A stretch of 64,000 nt of DNA, taken from assembly GCA_002633025.1 (NCBI GenBank), contig NMRB01000027.1, positions 580,216 through 644,215 on the forward strand. Direction: 5' to 3'. The notes beneath the pieces were generated by a model, which saw only the letters and a program-made list of their open reading frames with translations, was not told the origin of the DNA and searched no databases. Below are positions 20,921 through 33,665 of the stretch, piece by piece (the stretch's first letter is position 1; each line of letters starts with the position of its first letter). Origin of the DNA: Notospermus geniculatus (Eukaryota > Nemertea > Pilidiophora > Heteronemertea > Lineidae). The translations under genes were made by a program, and so were the position numbers.

Positions 20921-21324
20921 GACCTTTCCAACAAAGATGGTGGCATACTAATTCTCCCGCCTGCGTGGTGACCATTCATTGTCCAAAAGCATGATATAAC
21001 ACTACCAAACACACCCTCTCTGACAATAGGAGCTGTCAGCGAGTTGACCTATAGGTGTCACTACGGCTCAATTCAATGCATGTAGCAGACCCATTCATTC
21101 TTGACCGAGCACCACTCAGTGCATTTTCCTGTGTGTTGGTCCGCTAGAACTTTGTTGCCATCTTTTGGCAATATGCGCGGCTGACTGCTCCTATTATTTT
21201 ACCTAAACCTTCGTGCCCATGGCCCGCTTGACCAGGTTAGCATGCCAGCGGCCATTCAATGGTATTAAGCTTCCGACGTCATATTGGTGAGAACAATTAG
21301 ACCGCCATCTTTGTTGGAAAGGCC
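20921..21324. mobile_element. Element with CCTTTCCAACAAAGATGG termini
   Basis: CCTTTCCAACAAAGATGGTG at the left and CCGCCATCTTTGTTGGAAAG at the right are inverted. A nested inverted pair (ATAGGAGCTGTCAGC and GCTGACTGCTCCTAT) occupies about 21025-21200, also related to 16.2 kb. Confidence 0.65.
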
Positions 21325-21450
21325 AAGACCAAGCCACAACAAATTTAGAAAGCAGTTGCTGATACATGTACGTCACTGCCGTAAAATAATCTCCGGCTGC
21401 TTCAAGACACCGACAAGACAGGCTAGGCAGTTTGTTCTGTCCGGATAATA

Positions 21451-21839
21451 GGGAGTTTTCGCAAATCTAACGAAAAACGAAGTACGAAATACGAAATTGA
21501 ACTTCATATCCATGACGTAACGTATTTCAGGAGATGGTTGGTACCGCAAATATCGCCTACTGCAAGAGCGTCTTTTAGCGTATTACGTTAAACCGAAAGA
21601 GTTACGGTGTATCTTGAATTTATAAATTTCCATTTCGTATCTACGAAGTGGAAACGAAAGATAAATTTCAAAGTTTTATATACACCGTAACTCTTTCGGT
21701 TTAACGTAACAGCTAAAAGACGCTCTTGCACCAGGCGATATTTGTGGTACCAACCATCTCCTGAAGACATTACGTCATGGAAGTGAAGTCCAATTTCGTA
21801 TTTCGTACTTCGTTTTTCGTCAGATTTGCGAAACCTCCC
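21451..21839. mobile_element. Palindromic element, GAGGTTTCGCAAATCTGACG family
   Basis: Second complete copy of the 11501 family, with the same TTGGTACCGCAAATATCGCC and ACACCGTAACTCTTTCGG landmarks; flanks ATA/TTA. Confidence 0.85.
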
Positions 21840-22884
21840 TTATACTGCGTATACGAAGTGTGATGATATACCAACACTTTAAAACGGTTCCTGTAACACG
21901 ACACCGTTGCAATTTATTGCTCTGTGTAGCAGGTACGCCTGGATTTCTCAAAGTGGAGAAGTTGTTTTGTTCGCAAAAATATGACGCCTCCTGTCGACAC
22001 TGACCAACCAAATTAATTTGCCACGAACTATGGGAGGCTATACAGAGTACCTCTCGCCATAGTCGCTCCCTCCCAGTCGGACTTGGGTTACACGTCATCG
22101 CTTCTATCAGAACCATCGTAACCATCATCCGATGTTCCCACGCTTACAGACGTAGCAGTGGGCCGACGACTCCATTTTCGAAAGTTCATCCTGTGGCCAT
22201 TGGAAGGCACCCACAGGTGGCCAGCCAAAACTTCCTGTCGACGGAATGCAGGCATGGCACGGGTTGTACTTGTATTTTGATTCGGAAAAAAACTAACGCC
22301 ATTCCTTGTAAAATCTCAATAGAAAGGGTTGCACGTACATGTAGTTCTTTGGATGCCGTTTTTTAAAAACTTTGTTTTAACCTTTGAGTGACATCCAAAG
22401 AACTACGTGCCTCAAAAAATATGACGTTCAAATAATCAAAAGAAAGGGTAGAGGTGACTCTTGGGAAGCCACGACGTAAGTTAGAAGAATGACCAGAGCA
22501 GCTATATTTGGTTTCTTCATCCCTTCAATTTGTGGCTGAACGTCATTTGAGGATGGTGCCAATGGATCAAATATGATGTATTGTTACACGACCGATCATG
22601 ATTAGTATTATGGCAGCAGTAGCTGCTAACAGTTCTCTCTGCTATTGCTTTCGTAGCCAATCCGGTGTAACATGTGTCAGCATTTCTGTGTGTTAATGTT
22701 TTCCTTCTAATTAAAAAAAAGTTAAAGTTTGGGTTCTGATATCAACAACGGTAGAGGTGTCATCCGACTTTACACTTTTAACCCCTGCATCCTGAAACCT
22801 TTCAGTAGAACCCCCAGTATATCCTGAAACCTTTCAGTAGAACTCAAATGAGCTGCTCATTCAGCGCTACTATCTGAGCATTTC
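21840..22884. other. Unassigned, with one hairpin
   Basis: 22330-22405 is an inverted pair GTAGTTCTTTGGATG...CATCCAAAGAACTAC; the left arm has an ACATGT insertion (22337-22342) the right arm lacks. CCTGAAACCTTTCAGTAGAA is duplicated at about 22791-22842. No gene recognised. Confidence 0.5.
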
Positions 22885-23036
22885 CGACCGGTATCCATTT
22901 ATACACCTGGGTGGAGAGAGGGCAGTGAGGCAAAGAGACTTGCCCAAAGTCTCACGCCCAGTGGGATTCGAACCCGGGACTCTCTGACCGCTAGTCGGAG
23001 GCCCGAGCCACTACACCACCGTGTCTCCACGATGAT
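22885..23036 (-). repeat. tRNA-derived SINE with conserved central domain
   Basis: Read on the minus strand it starts GGAGACACGGTGGTGTAGTG (A box TGGTGTAGTGG) and has a B box GGGTTCGAATCCC at 22962-22976. It continues with GGGCAAGTCTCTTTGCCTCA and CACCCAGGTGTATAAATGG. That second part closely resembles the deeply conserved SINE central domain seen in many invertebrates (Nin-DC-like, from memory). The 3' tail is not clear. Confidence 0.85.
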
Positions 23037-24049
23037 GTCAAATACGAAACTACAGTCCCAACCCACCCCATCCCAACGCATCCAGGAAGTGGAATAAAAT
23101 CGTTGCAACATGCCACTTCGGCACAGTAGAGACGTAATTTAGCCAACAAGGACAGAAAATGCGACCCATATGACAAGTCCCTTCCAAAGCATAAATCATT
23201 ACCTATACGTGACTGTAGGAATTTTAATTTTCCAGTTATGTTCGAACAACCGATTTCAATACCTCCACTTTGATTAGTTCTGCTGAGGTCGTGATTTGAC
23301 TTGCTATTTATCATCGCGCGGGGAGACCATGCCGGTGGAGAGTTAACCATTTTGGCCAAAAATCTCGTTTTTGAAATCATTTGAATAATGACTGTATATG
23401 CCCTCAAGCCAACAAGTAATGACATTTTCGCATCTTTGCCGAGGCTACCATTCCGCACGTATGGACACATCCTGACATTAGTTACATAAACAAAACTAAC
23501 ATTGCCATCACCGCATGACATTTTCTATGTCTGTCACTGTAAATGTTTATACTCACATCGTTTGTTTCGGTGAACTGTTGCCTTTTTTCTTTTATACGAA
23601 GAAAATGTCCCCTCTTCCTTGAAGCGTTATCACGAAGGCGACGCATACTGACGTGCGGAGACAAAATGCTGCTAGGGGCACGAATCACCTCCTATCGGAT
23701 GATTACATTCTTTATCGCGGACACAAGTAAATAGTTTTACAGTTTTTTTTTCATTGATAACAATACCTGTTTACGAATCAGTTTTTTATTTCCCGTTGTT
23801 GAAAATTGCTACGGAGGAAAACCAAACAGGTGGAAGGGAAATAACATGAAATAATTTGCGTAACCTTTTGATATCTTTTCGCATTCTGTTTACTTCGATG
23901 TTTACCACACGTCGAACTGTATCAATATACATTGCGGATTCAATAAACATGTCATTCAGGAAAGCTTTGGGCAATTCCTCTAATGCTGATCCCATACGGT
24001 GCAAAAGGTGTGCAAGAGTTAGCAAAAAAATGCTTAAAGTTACCATCGG
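23037..24049. other. No gene recognised
   Basis: Frames of 115-127 codons overlap on opposite strands around 23786-24239. Neither shows a domain, splice context or start I can defend, and part lies in the inverted repeat that follows. Confidence 0.35.
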
Positions 24050-24582
24050 TAAATACGGCGGGGAGAAAACGCGGAATTCCACGGAAATCCGGTCGGCCCT
24101 GTCTTCCAAGTGTAATTGTATTACTTTGCCCATTGAGAGGAGTTGCTTTGAAATACCGTGCGAAATAACCCCTTATATTTTCAAAACCCTGAAATTATCG
24201 TGGTTAACCCACAATGAAAACTTTATACATGAACTTTGAAGTTAGGGTGATGTTGTGTCGGAGTCGTTCAACGAATTTATGGGACCCAATCAAATGAGCC
24301 CAGGCATGTCCCCATTTCTATGGTAAATGCATTGGCCATGCTACAGGTGCCTGACCTAGCCTAGATACGAGGTTGCAAGATGGTTATCGGGCTACAGACA
24401 CAATTCTTGTCATATATGCGCACTGGGGCCACAAAGTTAAAACATTCCAACTGCTTTGCTTGGCTTCTTTCAATGTGTGTTTACGGTCAGTGGATAGTTT
24501 ATTCCATTGATGAAAGCTGTAATTACAGTCACGGATGTTTTGGCGGATTTCCGTGGAATTCCGCGATTTCTCCATGCCGCGT
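24050..24582. repeat. Inverted repeat, possible element
   Basis: CGCGGAATTCCACGGAAATC at about 24069-24088 is exactly inverted at about 24546-24566, with looser similarity on both sides. Termini not defined. Confidence 0.45.
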
Positions 24583-24819
24583 TAAATGACTAACCATAGA
24601 TGCAAGCGACCATGCGGTCGCGTCAGGGTAGTGCAATGAAAATGTACATCGTTTCCCGGTCGCACCCATTCCTCCTCTGCTAGCGAGGGCAATTCTATCT
24701 GCCGACAGCGCAGGTTTCCACCGGGCACTCCGGCTTCCTCCTGCGACACATTATTCGTCCAAAGTTGTCTACAGATGTAATAATACCATATTGAGCGCTC
24801 AGCCCTGGATTCAACACTA

Positions 24820-24978
24820 GGGAGGTTCAGAAATCAAACGATAAACGTAAACTTTAAGGACAACGTTATTTTGTACCAAAAATGCGATATAAAATCTGGT
24901 GAATATGTACACTGTACAGTAGTATGAAAAATAACGTTGTCGTAAAGTTACGTTTATCGTTTGATTTCTTAAACTCCC
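24820..24978. mobile_element. MITE, GGGAGGTTYAGAAATCAAAC family
   Basis: Copy of the 10586 family with flanks CTA/TTA and inner TATAAAATCTGGTGAA. Confidence 0.85.
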
Positions 24979-25598
24979 TTATATAATGCCGCCGGTACCG
25001 CCGTACAAACAACATGGCGGCCATAACAATAACAACATGGCGGCCATATATAACTTGACATGCAATTTTGCGGCCATACCACGATACTAAGCGACAGAAA
25101 AAGCAGGAAAGAGACAGAACAAAACACTTGACCTACGAATTGCAGGTCTGATTAAAATACTTGGAAAACTACCTGACGGTGCTCGTCCGTTTGACAAAAA
25201 CAGGAGACAGAGTCAGGAAAAATATATTATTCTCGTCCTGGATGCACCTCATCATAAAGGCATCCACATGGTGTGAACGGTATATGGACCCAATAATCTT
25301 TGCTCCACTGTATGTAAGTGTGCGTCAAATAAGCAATAAAAGTTCTGTCCACCTGGTCATCATGTAGGCTGTTTACTATTATGACAATTATATTGCCGTA
25401 TTGCGTGATAGGAAGCAATCTTCCTTCGTTCGGATTTGTGATGGTCATACAAAGAGTGCGAAGTCCAGGAACAGTACCTTTGAAGCCGCTGCCATCTGGA
25501 AGCAATGCTGAGCTACCATAAAGAGCTTGATGATTGAGCAGTTGTCGACCGACTGTCTAACGAAAATTTGTTGTACAGTCATGGACATATTTAAATTT
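24979..25598. other. Unassigned; short duplication
   Basis: AACAACATGGCGGCCATA is tandemly repeated at about 25008-25048. Nothing else recognised. Confidence 0.4.
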
Positions 25599-26014
25599 AT
25601 CTACACCTGATACATGTAGCCTACATGTACCTTGAATATTTCAAATACTATACTGGGTCAATTTTAACACGGTTTGTTCCACAAGAAAGTACATCTTGTT
25701 GGTCATATTTCTATATTTCTTTATAAAATGCATGTATCTCAGCAACCACTCGACATATTTTGATGAAACAAAACCCCCAAATCCTTAGAAAGTTCCAGTA
25801 TATCAAAACTGCAACAAAAATCACAAAAAGTTACATAATAATAAAAATGTTGATTTTTAAGATTTTTTCTGATGAGCTATTGCATAATTACGACATCTCC
25901 AAATTTCCAAAGTTTTGATGCAGAAATATGACCAACAAGATGTATTTTCATGTGGAACAACCGTGTTAAAATTGGCCCAGTAGTATTTGAAATATTCAAG
26001 GTGTCAGGTGTAGA
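25599..26014. mobile_element. About 415-bp foldback element (TCTACACCTGA ends)
   Basis: Arms of roughly 110 bp: TCTACACCTGA, then CCTTGAATATTTCAAATACT, CAATTTTAACACGG and CATCTTGTTGGTCATATTTC, all inverted at the right. The left arm has two ACATGT units (25612-25628) that the right arm lacks. Confidence 0.8.
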
Positions 26015-27717
26015 TGTGCATGGCAGGTTCAAACCGAAGCTAGTACACATGTAAGTATCGACGGGAATGGTTGCTTGGCCTTCTTGCGGAATCATTAGAC
26101 CTACAACGGTATCTCCAATGCTCTGCTTTGCAATCAAGGCAAAGGCCACAATAGATTCTCCGGCTTAACAAAAACGCCTGCCGTGTGAACCTTTGCGTTG
26201 GTTAGTCAAGAACGTACCCCGGAACAGCATGCCAGTAGCTGGGTAAACCAGATGATACGCTAATTTCTGGGAAATAAGGGAGACTTGGGCAAACGATGTT
26301 CCGCCACGGAATGTTAAATGTCAGCGGCTGGGAGTTCGTAGAGTCCAAGGACAGATGTCTGCACTCATGGGATTTTACGAAATACAACCCAAATCTGGTT
26401 GGCCTACATGTATATGCTTGTTGGCGCCCCGAATAAAGGATTGGCCTGATATAACTTCGGAATTCGTAAAACCGATAAACGCGCGTTTTTTCACTCGAGC
26501 CTCTCAGAGAGATATCGACACATGTACACATGTACGTCTAGGTGGGGTGAAGTGATAACTACTGCCTGCTGTATATATGGGGAGTGTGCCGGCGTGTTGT
26601 TTTCGGCAGGGTAACGGCGATTGCACCACCTACTGGCAAACAGTGGTTGCCTCAGAAGAAGAATTTCCAGGCGTGAGCGAAATACTGTACATTATAATTC
26701 CTACATATACATGTATCACACACCTGTAATTTAAAGCCAAGATGAATGCATTTACCATTATACCACAGGGGCTTGGAATTTCGCATCATACGAGTCTAGG
26801 TTCGTCACGCCGAGTGCCGAAGGCACGAGAAGGGTGGACACCCGGCGCCATTTTCAAACGATTTCGGCCGACTTCACTTTTTAAAGTTGCCGATATTCAT
26901 AAGTAAACAGCAAACTCAACCAAACTTTGCACCAACCGTATTCCTAAGATCCTACTCTTCCTAGATATACATAGTTTGTAACGATAATCCACCGACAAGT
27001 TGGGATAAATAGGCAAAATTGCCCGTTCATGAGGCTGCTTGATACAGAATGTACACAGCTGCCATGTTATCGCCAATGCGCAAGTCCGATGCGCAGGTCG
27101 ACAACATGGCGGATGTCCGGGCTTATAACTTCCCATATATAATAATAGAGTTGGAAAGAACGGTGGAACACTACATGAACCTAAACTTATCGTTGTGGGT
27201 TGATAATCTGGGGGTAGTGAAGATGGGATAATTTCGCATGGTATTTCCATGGCGGGTTAACCCTTGTCATCTGACATCATCGAAGGTAATTTGGCGGTCA
27301 ACTGCGTCAGAGCCACCAACGCTTGGCTATGAACATTCTTTCTGCAACTAAAGGTCACCATACGGGCAGGAACAGGAAAAATTAGGCGTATGTCAAAATA
27401 ACCGCAGGATGGTATTTGTAACGATATCTGACGGATTGTTGGTGTTTTTGACAGAGATAGCAAGCTTCTCCACAAATGGCTATTAAACAATACAGACATC
27501 GTTGGATTTCGTGGCGGTATTCACCTTTCGACGGTCCCCCGCCATCTTAGTTCCTGCAGAGATTTTGTGCGTGCGCACTTGATAACTGGTAGGCAAATCA
27601 AAGCCTGTGATTGGTCGCGAGATCCCGAATTTGCCCAACAGATATAACTACGCATGTGAAGTTCGCAAGAAATCCAAGATGGCGGGGCCTGTCGAAACGG
27701 TTAATATGTAAGTATTA
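26015..27717. other. No gene recognised
   Basis: No supported gene. GAAATACCRTGCGAAAT occurs inverted here (about 27226-27248) and at 24148-24165. Confidence 0.4.
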
Positions 27718-27866
27718 GGGAGGTTTCGAAATCAAACGATAAACGTAAACGTTAACGACAACGTTATTTTCATACTACACATTAACAAGATTTTATATTG
27801 CATTTTCGGTACAAAAATAACGTTGTCGTTAACGTTTACCTTTATCGTTTGATTTCGAAACCACCC
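27718..27866. mobile_element. MITE, GGGAGGTTTCGAAATCAAAC family
   Basis: Nearly perfect palindrome with arms over 55 bp; flanks TTA/TAA. Closest relative of the 10586 copy. Confidence 0.85.
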
Positions 27867-27872
27867 TAATAT

Positions 27873-28105
27873 AAAGTCTGGCAACATCTATCTTCGACCT
27901 AATGGAATGAGGAAGTCATGTAATGTGACAGAGCTTTGCGGTTTATAATCATGCCTGTCGATCACAATGTGGTCGTTCCCCGATTGTTCGCGTTGTCCAC
28001 CGGTCATTCAATAGCCGCGTGTGATTAAAGGTCCGTGGAAAATCCAACGATCAATTTCCTAGCTTCCGCATTCCATTAGGTCAAAGATAGATGTTGCCAG
28101 ACTTT
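27873..28105. mobile_element. TIR element, AAAGTCTGGCAACATCTATC ends
   Basis: Arms of about 42 bp: AAAGTCTGGCAACATCTATC, then GACCTAATGGAATG, inverted at the right. It abuts the previous MITE with only a few bases between. Confidence 0.8.
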
Positions 28106-30362
28106 ACCGCAAGCATTCCTATCATTTACAATAATAAGAAAACTGCAACAATGGAGGGACTTTCGCATCAGCGATGTTGTCATCCATTACGTCTGAAACC
28201 TCCAGCGTGAAGTAAAGAGGCCCAAGGTGTTTCCTCATATAAACGAACAAATCATGAACCGCTGTTTTGTTTTTCTTCTGGGCAGCAGGCGATGAATGAA
28301 CATGCCAAATTGAAAAGCGTTGATTTCGTACTTTATGCGTCTGCTTCACTGAATGCAGAGCACGGATGCAGGCTTGAGATGAACGTGTTTTGATATCAGT
28401 TCAGATGAATTAAGTAACCAGTCACCCCACCATGATCGCAACTGATTAGAAATGAATCAAAATGGCAATATACAGAGTATCTTGAACTAATCTTTCGACA
28501 AAATTTACCAGTATAGTCAAGGAACTGAGACGAAGACACAAGGAAGTAATTCCTGCGACGCGCTGGTACGTCACGCAAGGCGTGACAAAGCATACCGCGA
28601 CCGTATTCTTGTGACGAGGCGAAGTTCCTTCGAGCTGCGGATCGAAGTTTAAGAGGTATTTGTGAAGGGAACACAAGCAACATGGCCTAATGGGGCTTTG
28701 GAACATTTTCAAGGCTATTCATCACGAGACAAGGAGAGGCTGCGTGAGCCGATGACACGGTTTGGAATGTAAGCTTATGTGCTGGGCGTGTGGGTCGTTT
28801 AGATGGACATATCGGGGGTTAGATTTTTTTCGAGCAGGGTGTCTGCCTGTACCAGTTCGAAGTGTGATAAGATGATATGGTTATATCAGATATTGGCACT
28901 GCCGATATCAAACAGAGGTTCTTCACGTGACGTCACACCCTAATTAGCATAGAATTCATAGGAACTGGTGCGGCCATATTGGCCGTCAGTGTCAATGGGG
29001 TTTACTGAAAGAAATCAGATAGGAATATTTTCCAAACTCTGTCTTATCATTTTAGTTTCTTAATACATGCATATGATTTATCAAATATAATCACATGTTC
29101 TATAGCTGCAGTCTGATGATTGAATGACACCTGTCTGTTCTAAAACAGAGAATTAGTGCTGAAGTACATAGAGTGGTAGTGTGTTACGGACGGCCAAGCA
29201 CATGGCTAATTGTGTATTAATTAGCTCATTTGCATTGAGTTGTGAGGTCGTTGAAGAACCTCTACATGTATATCAGGTTTTTTCTGTTTTCATTCAAATT
29301 CAAATGTCTACAGGGTCCAATGTCAAAACGACCTGCGTTATACCAAAATAGCGTTGAATCACGTACCGCGTCGCTGGTGTTAAGAATTACACGTAAGCCT
29401 CATCGAAGATCGAAGCCCCGCTAAATAGATTAAAAACCAGGTGCAATGTTTGGCTCGACATTGGCTCCTTGTTGGTTCTTGTTCGTTCCACGACGTACTG
29501 CCAAAAAAATCTGAAACTCCTCCCATTCGATGTCGGGGAAAAATATCGATGCTTGGAACAATACCTAAAACTTCCCAAGGAGAATTTCTGACTTTGTCCG
29601 AGACAAGATTAAAGCCTCATTCAAAGCTGCTTCGAAAAGGTGCATTCTAACAACCAGCAACCTTTGCATTCGACAAGATTTTTATGAATCGCCTGAAAGT
29701 AAAACTTAGGTGGGAATAAGACGTCACAATGTTGAAATGGCATAAGTTAGGAAACATCGCGCCTTCCTACTCGGCCTTTGTCAGAAGAAGACGCTAAGAG
29801 AAGACTTTTGTTTGAGAAACATTTCGAAATTTCTAAAAACGACGTTTCATAACTTGCCACTAATTTACACAATTGTTGATATTTGCACAGGCGGAATTTA
29901 TCCACTCTTAGGTAAATAGCAAAGTTACCGTCCAAAAATCTGCATTCACTGGAGAACAAAACAATCTTAGGTGAAACTGCCAATCCGTTATCTATTTTCG
30001 TCATTAAGGATACATGTCAAATTTCAGTTTCCACGCCACGGTGTCTTTGATAGGAAAAGGTCTTCCAAGGTCATCAGACCCGCTTGAGGCGACTTATCAA
30101 TCCCTCCGCCCTGCTCAGTCAGCCAGAAGATTCTTTAATCATTAAGAGCAGAGGAGGAACACTAAGCAACCACAGATAAGTTGACAAATGCCTAGCTTGT
30201 AATGAGTCGTGCTGAAATTTGATAACAAGAGGTGTCTGCCGTAAGGTGATTGTTGGCAAGGAACCCGAGCAATGTCAGTTTGTATCTCAAATTCTGCAGT
30301 CTCTTTAGCTTTCTTTCTTCCCTGGTTTGTGCCATGATTTCTCGGATTGGTCGTCTATATTA
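28106..30362. other. No gene recognised
   Basis: About 2.2 kb without a supported gene or repeat. Confidence 0.4.
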
Positions 30363-31342
30363 GTGAGGTTTCGCAAATTTGATGAAACACAAAGTACGAA
30401 ATACGAAATTTAACTTCATTTCCAAGACCTAATGGCCCGAACTTATAAAAGGTGTTTTTCGCCCGTCTAACTTGGACTTGTTTAAGCCTAAACATTTGTA
30501 AGACAACTGTTAGACAAGTCTACCAAAACACTCGTGTTTATCGGAATTTCGAACAACGCAAGGATGTCGGTCTAGCTAGTCAGGTCCAACAGGTGATTAA
30601 ATGGTCTCAACAAAGGCAGTGCCTTTGTTGAGACGATTATATAATGCAATTGTGAAGTGGCATAACTTAGATGACCTCATATCGCACCACATTCGTCACA
30701 CAGGCCTATTTGTTGTTGTGAATGGATGGATAGTACACCCTTAGTCAAAAGTAAATGCCCACCTAATTTTCCTGCATATTTCCTTGAATATCTTTCATAG
30801 CCACATTTTCTTTTCATGCAGGTAATCTAGGGCCACTAGGACACCTTTTAAGACCATAAAACTTGAAATTATGAATGAATCACAGACTTAGACAACTGCA
30901 AAACAAGCCTCCTGGCATGTTTTGCAATTCCTTTATTTGGACATCGTTGTCTATCTTTGGACGGCAGTTTTAGACACGTCTGAGCTAGACATCCTTCTGT
31001 AATCGCAGTTTAAGCTAGACGACTGATTTAGACTTGTCTTGGCGAGTTAGACTTGTCTAAGAGATAGACATCTTTTATAAGTTCGGGCCAATGTGTCTAG
31101 AGATGGTTGGTACCACAAATATCCCTGCTGTCAGTGCGTCTTTTGGCATGTAAGACCGAGAGTGCTATGGCAAATTTTTAAATTTCCACTCAGTACATAG
31201 TACATGTATCTACAGTGGAAGGGCGCTCTTGCAGCAGGCGATATTTGTAGTACCAACCATCTACTGAAATGCATTACGTCATGGAAATGAAGTCCAATTT
31301 CGTATTTCGTACTTCGTGTTTCGTCAGATTTGCGAAACCTCA
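30363..31342. mobile_element. GAGGTTTCGCAAATYTGA family element, interrupted
   Basis: Outer halves 30363-30433 and 31090-31342 are the 11501 family; a 656-bp element sits between them. Confidence 0.8.
30434..31089. mobile_element. Nested 656-bp TIR element, GGCCCGAACTTATAAAAG ends
   Basis: GGCCCGAACTTATAAAAGGT in, ATCTTTTATAAGTTCGGGCC out. AAT precedes (30431-30433) and follows (31090-31092). The sister copies (CCTAATGTATTTC near 36350) show the unoccupied site, so the duplication is 3 bp. The inner left and right parts are rich in TCTAACTTGGAC/TTAGACTTGTCT inverted words. A perfect 15-bp-arm hairpin (GTCTCAACAAAGGCA) lies at 30604-30634. Confidence 0.85.
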
Positions 31343-33033
31343 TTGATATACCTGCGTCTGTGTTGAAGTCCTACTTTCGTTAGTAAAACTGTATGCAATA
31401 CTGCAGCCCGCACAGATTCCAGTTGTGATCCACTAGATGCCCCAGACCATCTCCGTGGGACAGGACAGTCGACAGGAAGCCGCGGTGCCCTATACCTCGT
31501 ACCTTTGCAAGGGTAAGTTAACGACCCCATCCAAGCGAGGAATATGAGTAGTTTTGAGATGGCCTCTTCGTCTTCCATGCTTACTAGGGTCAATCATGTT
31601 TTGTGTTCAGCCCAGATGGAAAATACTACACAATATATACATGAACGATACAATCGCCGATGTCAGGGAGATACATGTACCTGTTTGGCGAATATTGCAT
31701 CTGACTTTCTTGATCCCGCAGCGTTCATCGCAATCTGTAGCTGGGAGACTGAGTTATCACCACCGTCTTGTCTTATGTTGGCATTGTCTCAAATAAATAC
31801 ATTGTCAATGAACCCTAGTCACTTTCACCTTTTAGCTGTCGATGGCCTTATTGTCATTGTGATCTTATTAAGCCAGCTACTGATTTATAATTCCTCCCAC
31901 AATCAGTAATTATGGCCAGTTGATTGGCCGCAATTGATGGAAGGCCCAAATGACCAGCACTTTGTCATCAGAGGTGAAGCGCACTTGGATCGCAGTTTTT
32001 GAAGAAGGTCATTCTCTTTTTGGGAAACCATGTAAGAAAATGGTGACGTTAGATACAAGTACATGTATGAAACACGTCATCCACTGCATCTTGCGCAGTG
32101 GCGGGGGCCAATATAAGGAATGATCATCCCAATTTTCCGGGCGAACATGCCGAAATGTCCACCGGTCACGTGACCGCTCTCGGCCAATCACATTCACGGA
32201 AACTTACTTGAGGTACGATATTTGAAAATGTGTTGACTTCTGTAATGTCACGGCATACGTGTATACTGTGTGGCAATGTTTTCTACCTGCAGTTGTACAC
32301 AGGACGTGCACGCACCCATCATCATCATCATCATCATCATTCTCAGAGAATATCGCGGCGTCAGCAAATCTTGCTGTTCCTCACTCCATACAGCGTCCAG
32401 CTCCTTTAATAATACCAACACCGATACCGTCCTCCTTATGCTAGCTGAACAATCATCATAGGCTACACCCAATACATAAGGGGTCTCAATACAGGCCAGG
32501 GACTTTGCTCACAAAGCTCTCGAACTTGACGGAGTGCGTGAACTATTGTCCATTCGGGGGAAACAAAAGATGACTAAGGCCGCATTTATGGAACCATTTT
32601 CCTAACACCCAGACCATAACTCTGATTGGCTAAACCAGTATACACGTAATTTAATTGGTGAGATCGGAACACTGATTGGTTGAACAGGCCGGCCAAGCGT
32701 AGGTCAAGGTCTTAAGTCGTCTGTGACTGGCTTGCAAAATAGACAGACAGACGGGGCTTATGAACTGATACTTCTAGCGATGGGCGTTGTGATAATAAAA
32801 ACCACGAACACGTACGGTACTTATATTGTATATTTGTCACCAAGCACTTTGATGGAATATTGAGAAGCGTTCGCCTGTTGTTTTTGCTCAGTAACCGAAT
32901 GATTCGAGGTTAATAACTTGATTGGGTCAGCAGCTCACGATATTAGATCGAGGAGTCCGCCAGAGTACATGGGGGTAACACAGTTACACGTTCAGATCAA
33001 AATGTGTATATACCTCAATGAAATAATGACACT
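31343..33033. other. No gene recognised; (ATC)n microsatellite
   Basis: CATCATCATCATCATCATC runs at about 32318-32340. 32513-32560 is a weak partial relative of the 1950 MITE. No gene supported. Confidence 0.4.
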
Positions 33034-33126
33034 GAGCCGTATTCTAGAAGTTTCTTTAATAAGGTTTACCGTTAGTCATTATCTGCGGGGCAGAATACAA
33101 AAGCTTCAAGTGGACCTCAGAGTTAA
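33034..33126. mobile_element. GTATTCTA family element, uninterrupted copy
   Basis: Matches 5904-6242 (reverse orientation) without the nested 213-bp MITE; contains CCGTATTCTAGAAGTTTC and GCAGAATACAAAAGCTTC. Confidence 0.6.
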
Positions 33127-33303
33127 AGCCCCCGTCACATATCCACCGGGCCCCATACGATTTTCCCGACCCAGCGGCTTGCCGTGGATTTTAGGGACAG
33201 TACGGGTCCATTACGATTTTCATGTTCATTTTCATGTTCATTTTCATTTCTACGGTTTTCCTTCCCCGGGGATCAGGGGCAATCTGTTTTTACTCGCCGT
33301 ACG
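33127..33303. mobile_element. Partial AGCCTAGGTCACA family element
   Basis: CCGTCACATATCCACCGGGC and GCGGCTTGCCGTGGATTTTA match 46628-46848, as does TTTTTACTCGCCGTACGGGC. The right end is replaced by the next element. The middle has two TTCATGTTCATT repeats. Confidence 0.65.
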
Positions 33304-33435
33304 GGCCCACGAAGCTCCCGTAACTTACGGGAGTGCGCAAACTATTGTCCTTTTTGCGGACAACCTATTGTTCACTATCAGACTGTCAAAGGATTTGCGT
33401 ACCCTTAAAGTTAGGGGAGCTTTGTGAATAAGGTT
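33304..33435. mobile_element. Partial GGACCTTATTCA family MITE
   Basis: GGGAGTGCGCAAACTATTGT and GGATTTGCGTACCCTTAAAG match 1950-2091 almost exactly; the left end is missing. Confidence 0.7.
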
Positions 33436-33505
33436 ACATCATAAAGGAATCAACCATAAAGGTTCAACTTACAAATTTAGCATCCTACTAAAATTTGACA
33501 AGAGT

Positions 33506-33542
33506 TTGTTTGTTTGTGTGTTTGTTTGTTTGTTTGTTTGTT
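33506..33542. repeat. (GTTT)n microsatellite
   Basis: Run of GTTTGTTTGTGTGTTTGTTT type. The following GAACGGATCGCCGCCAAACT is a phrase commonly seen in dispersed invertebrate repeats; not further identified. Confidence 0.8.
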
Positions 33543-33665
33543 CGCGATTTTCTCCGAGACTAATGAACGGATCGCCGCCAAACTTGGTATGCAAGTGCAG
33601 ACGGGCCTGGGGAGTGTCCTTACGAAGCCCGAATTTTGATATCACTTATAGTTTTCGAAATATTA

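Noticed and set aside
23786-24239. Overlapping frames of 115 and 127 codons as a gene
   Set aside because: Opposite-strand frames overlap, no domain or splice context is visible, and part belongs to an inverted repeat.
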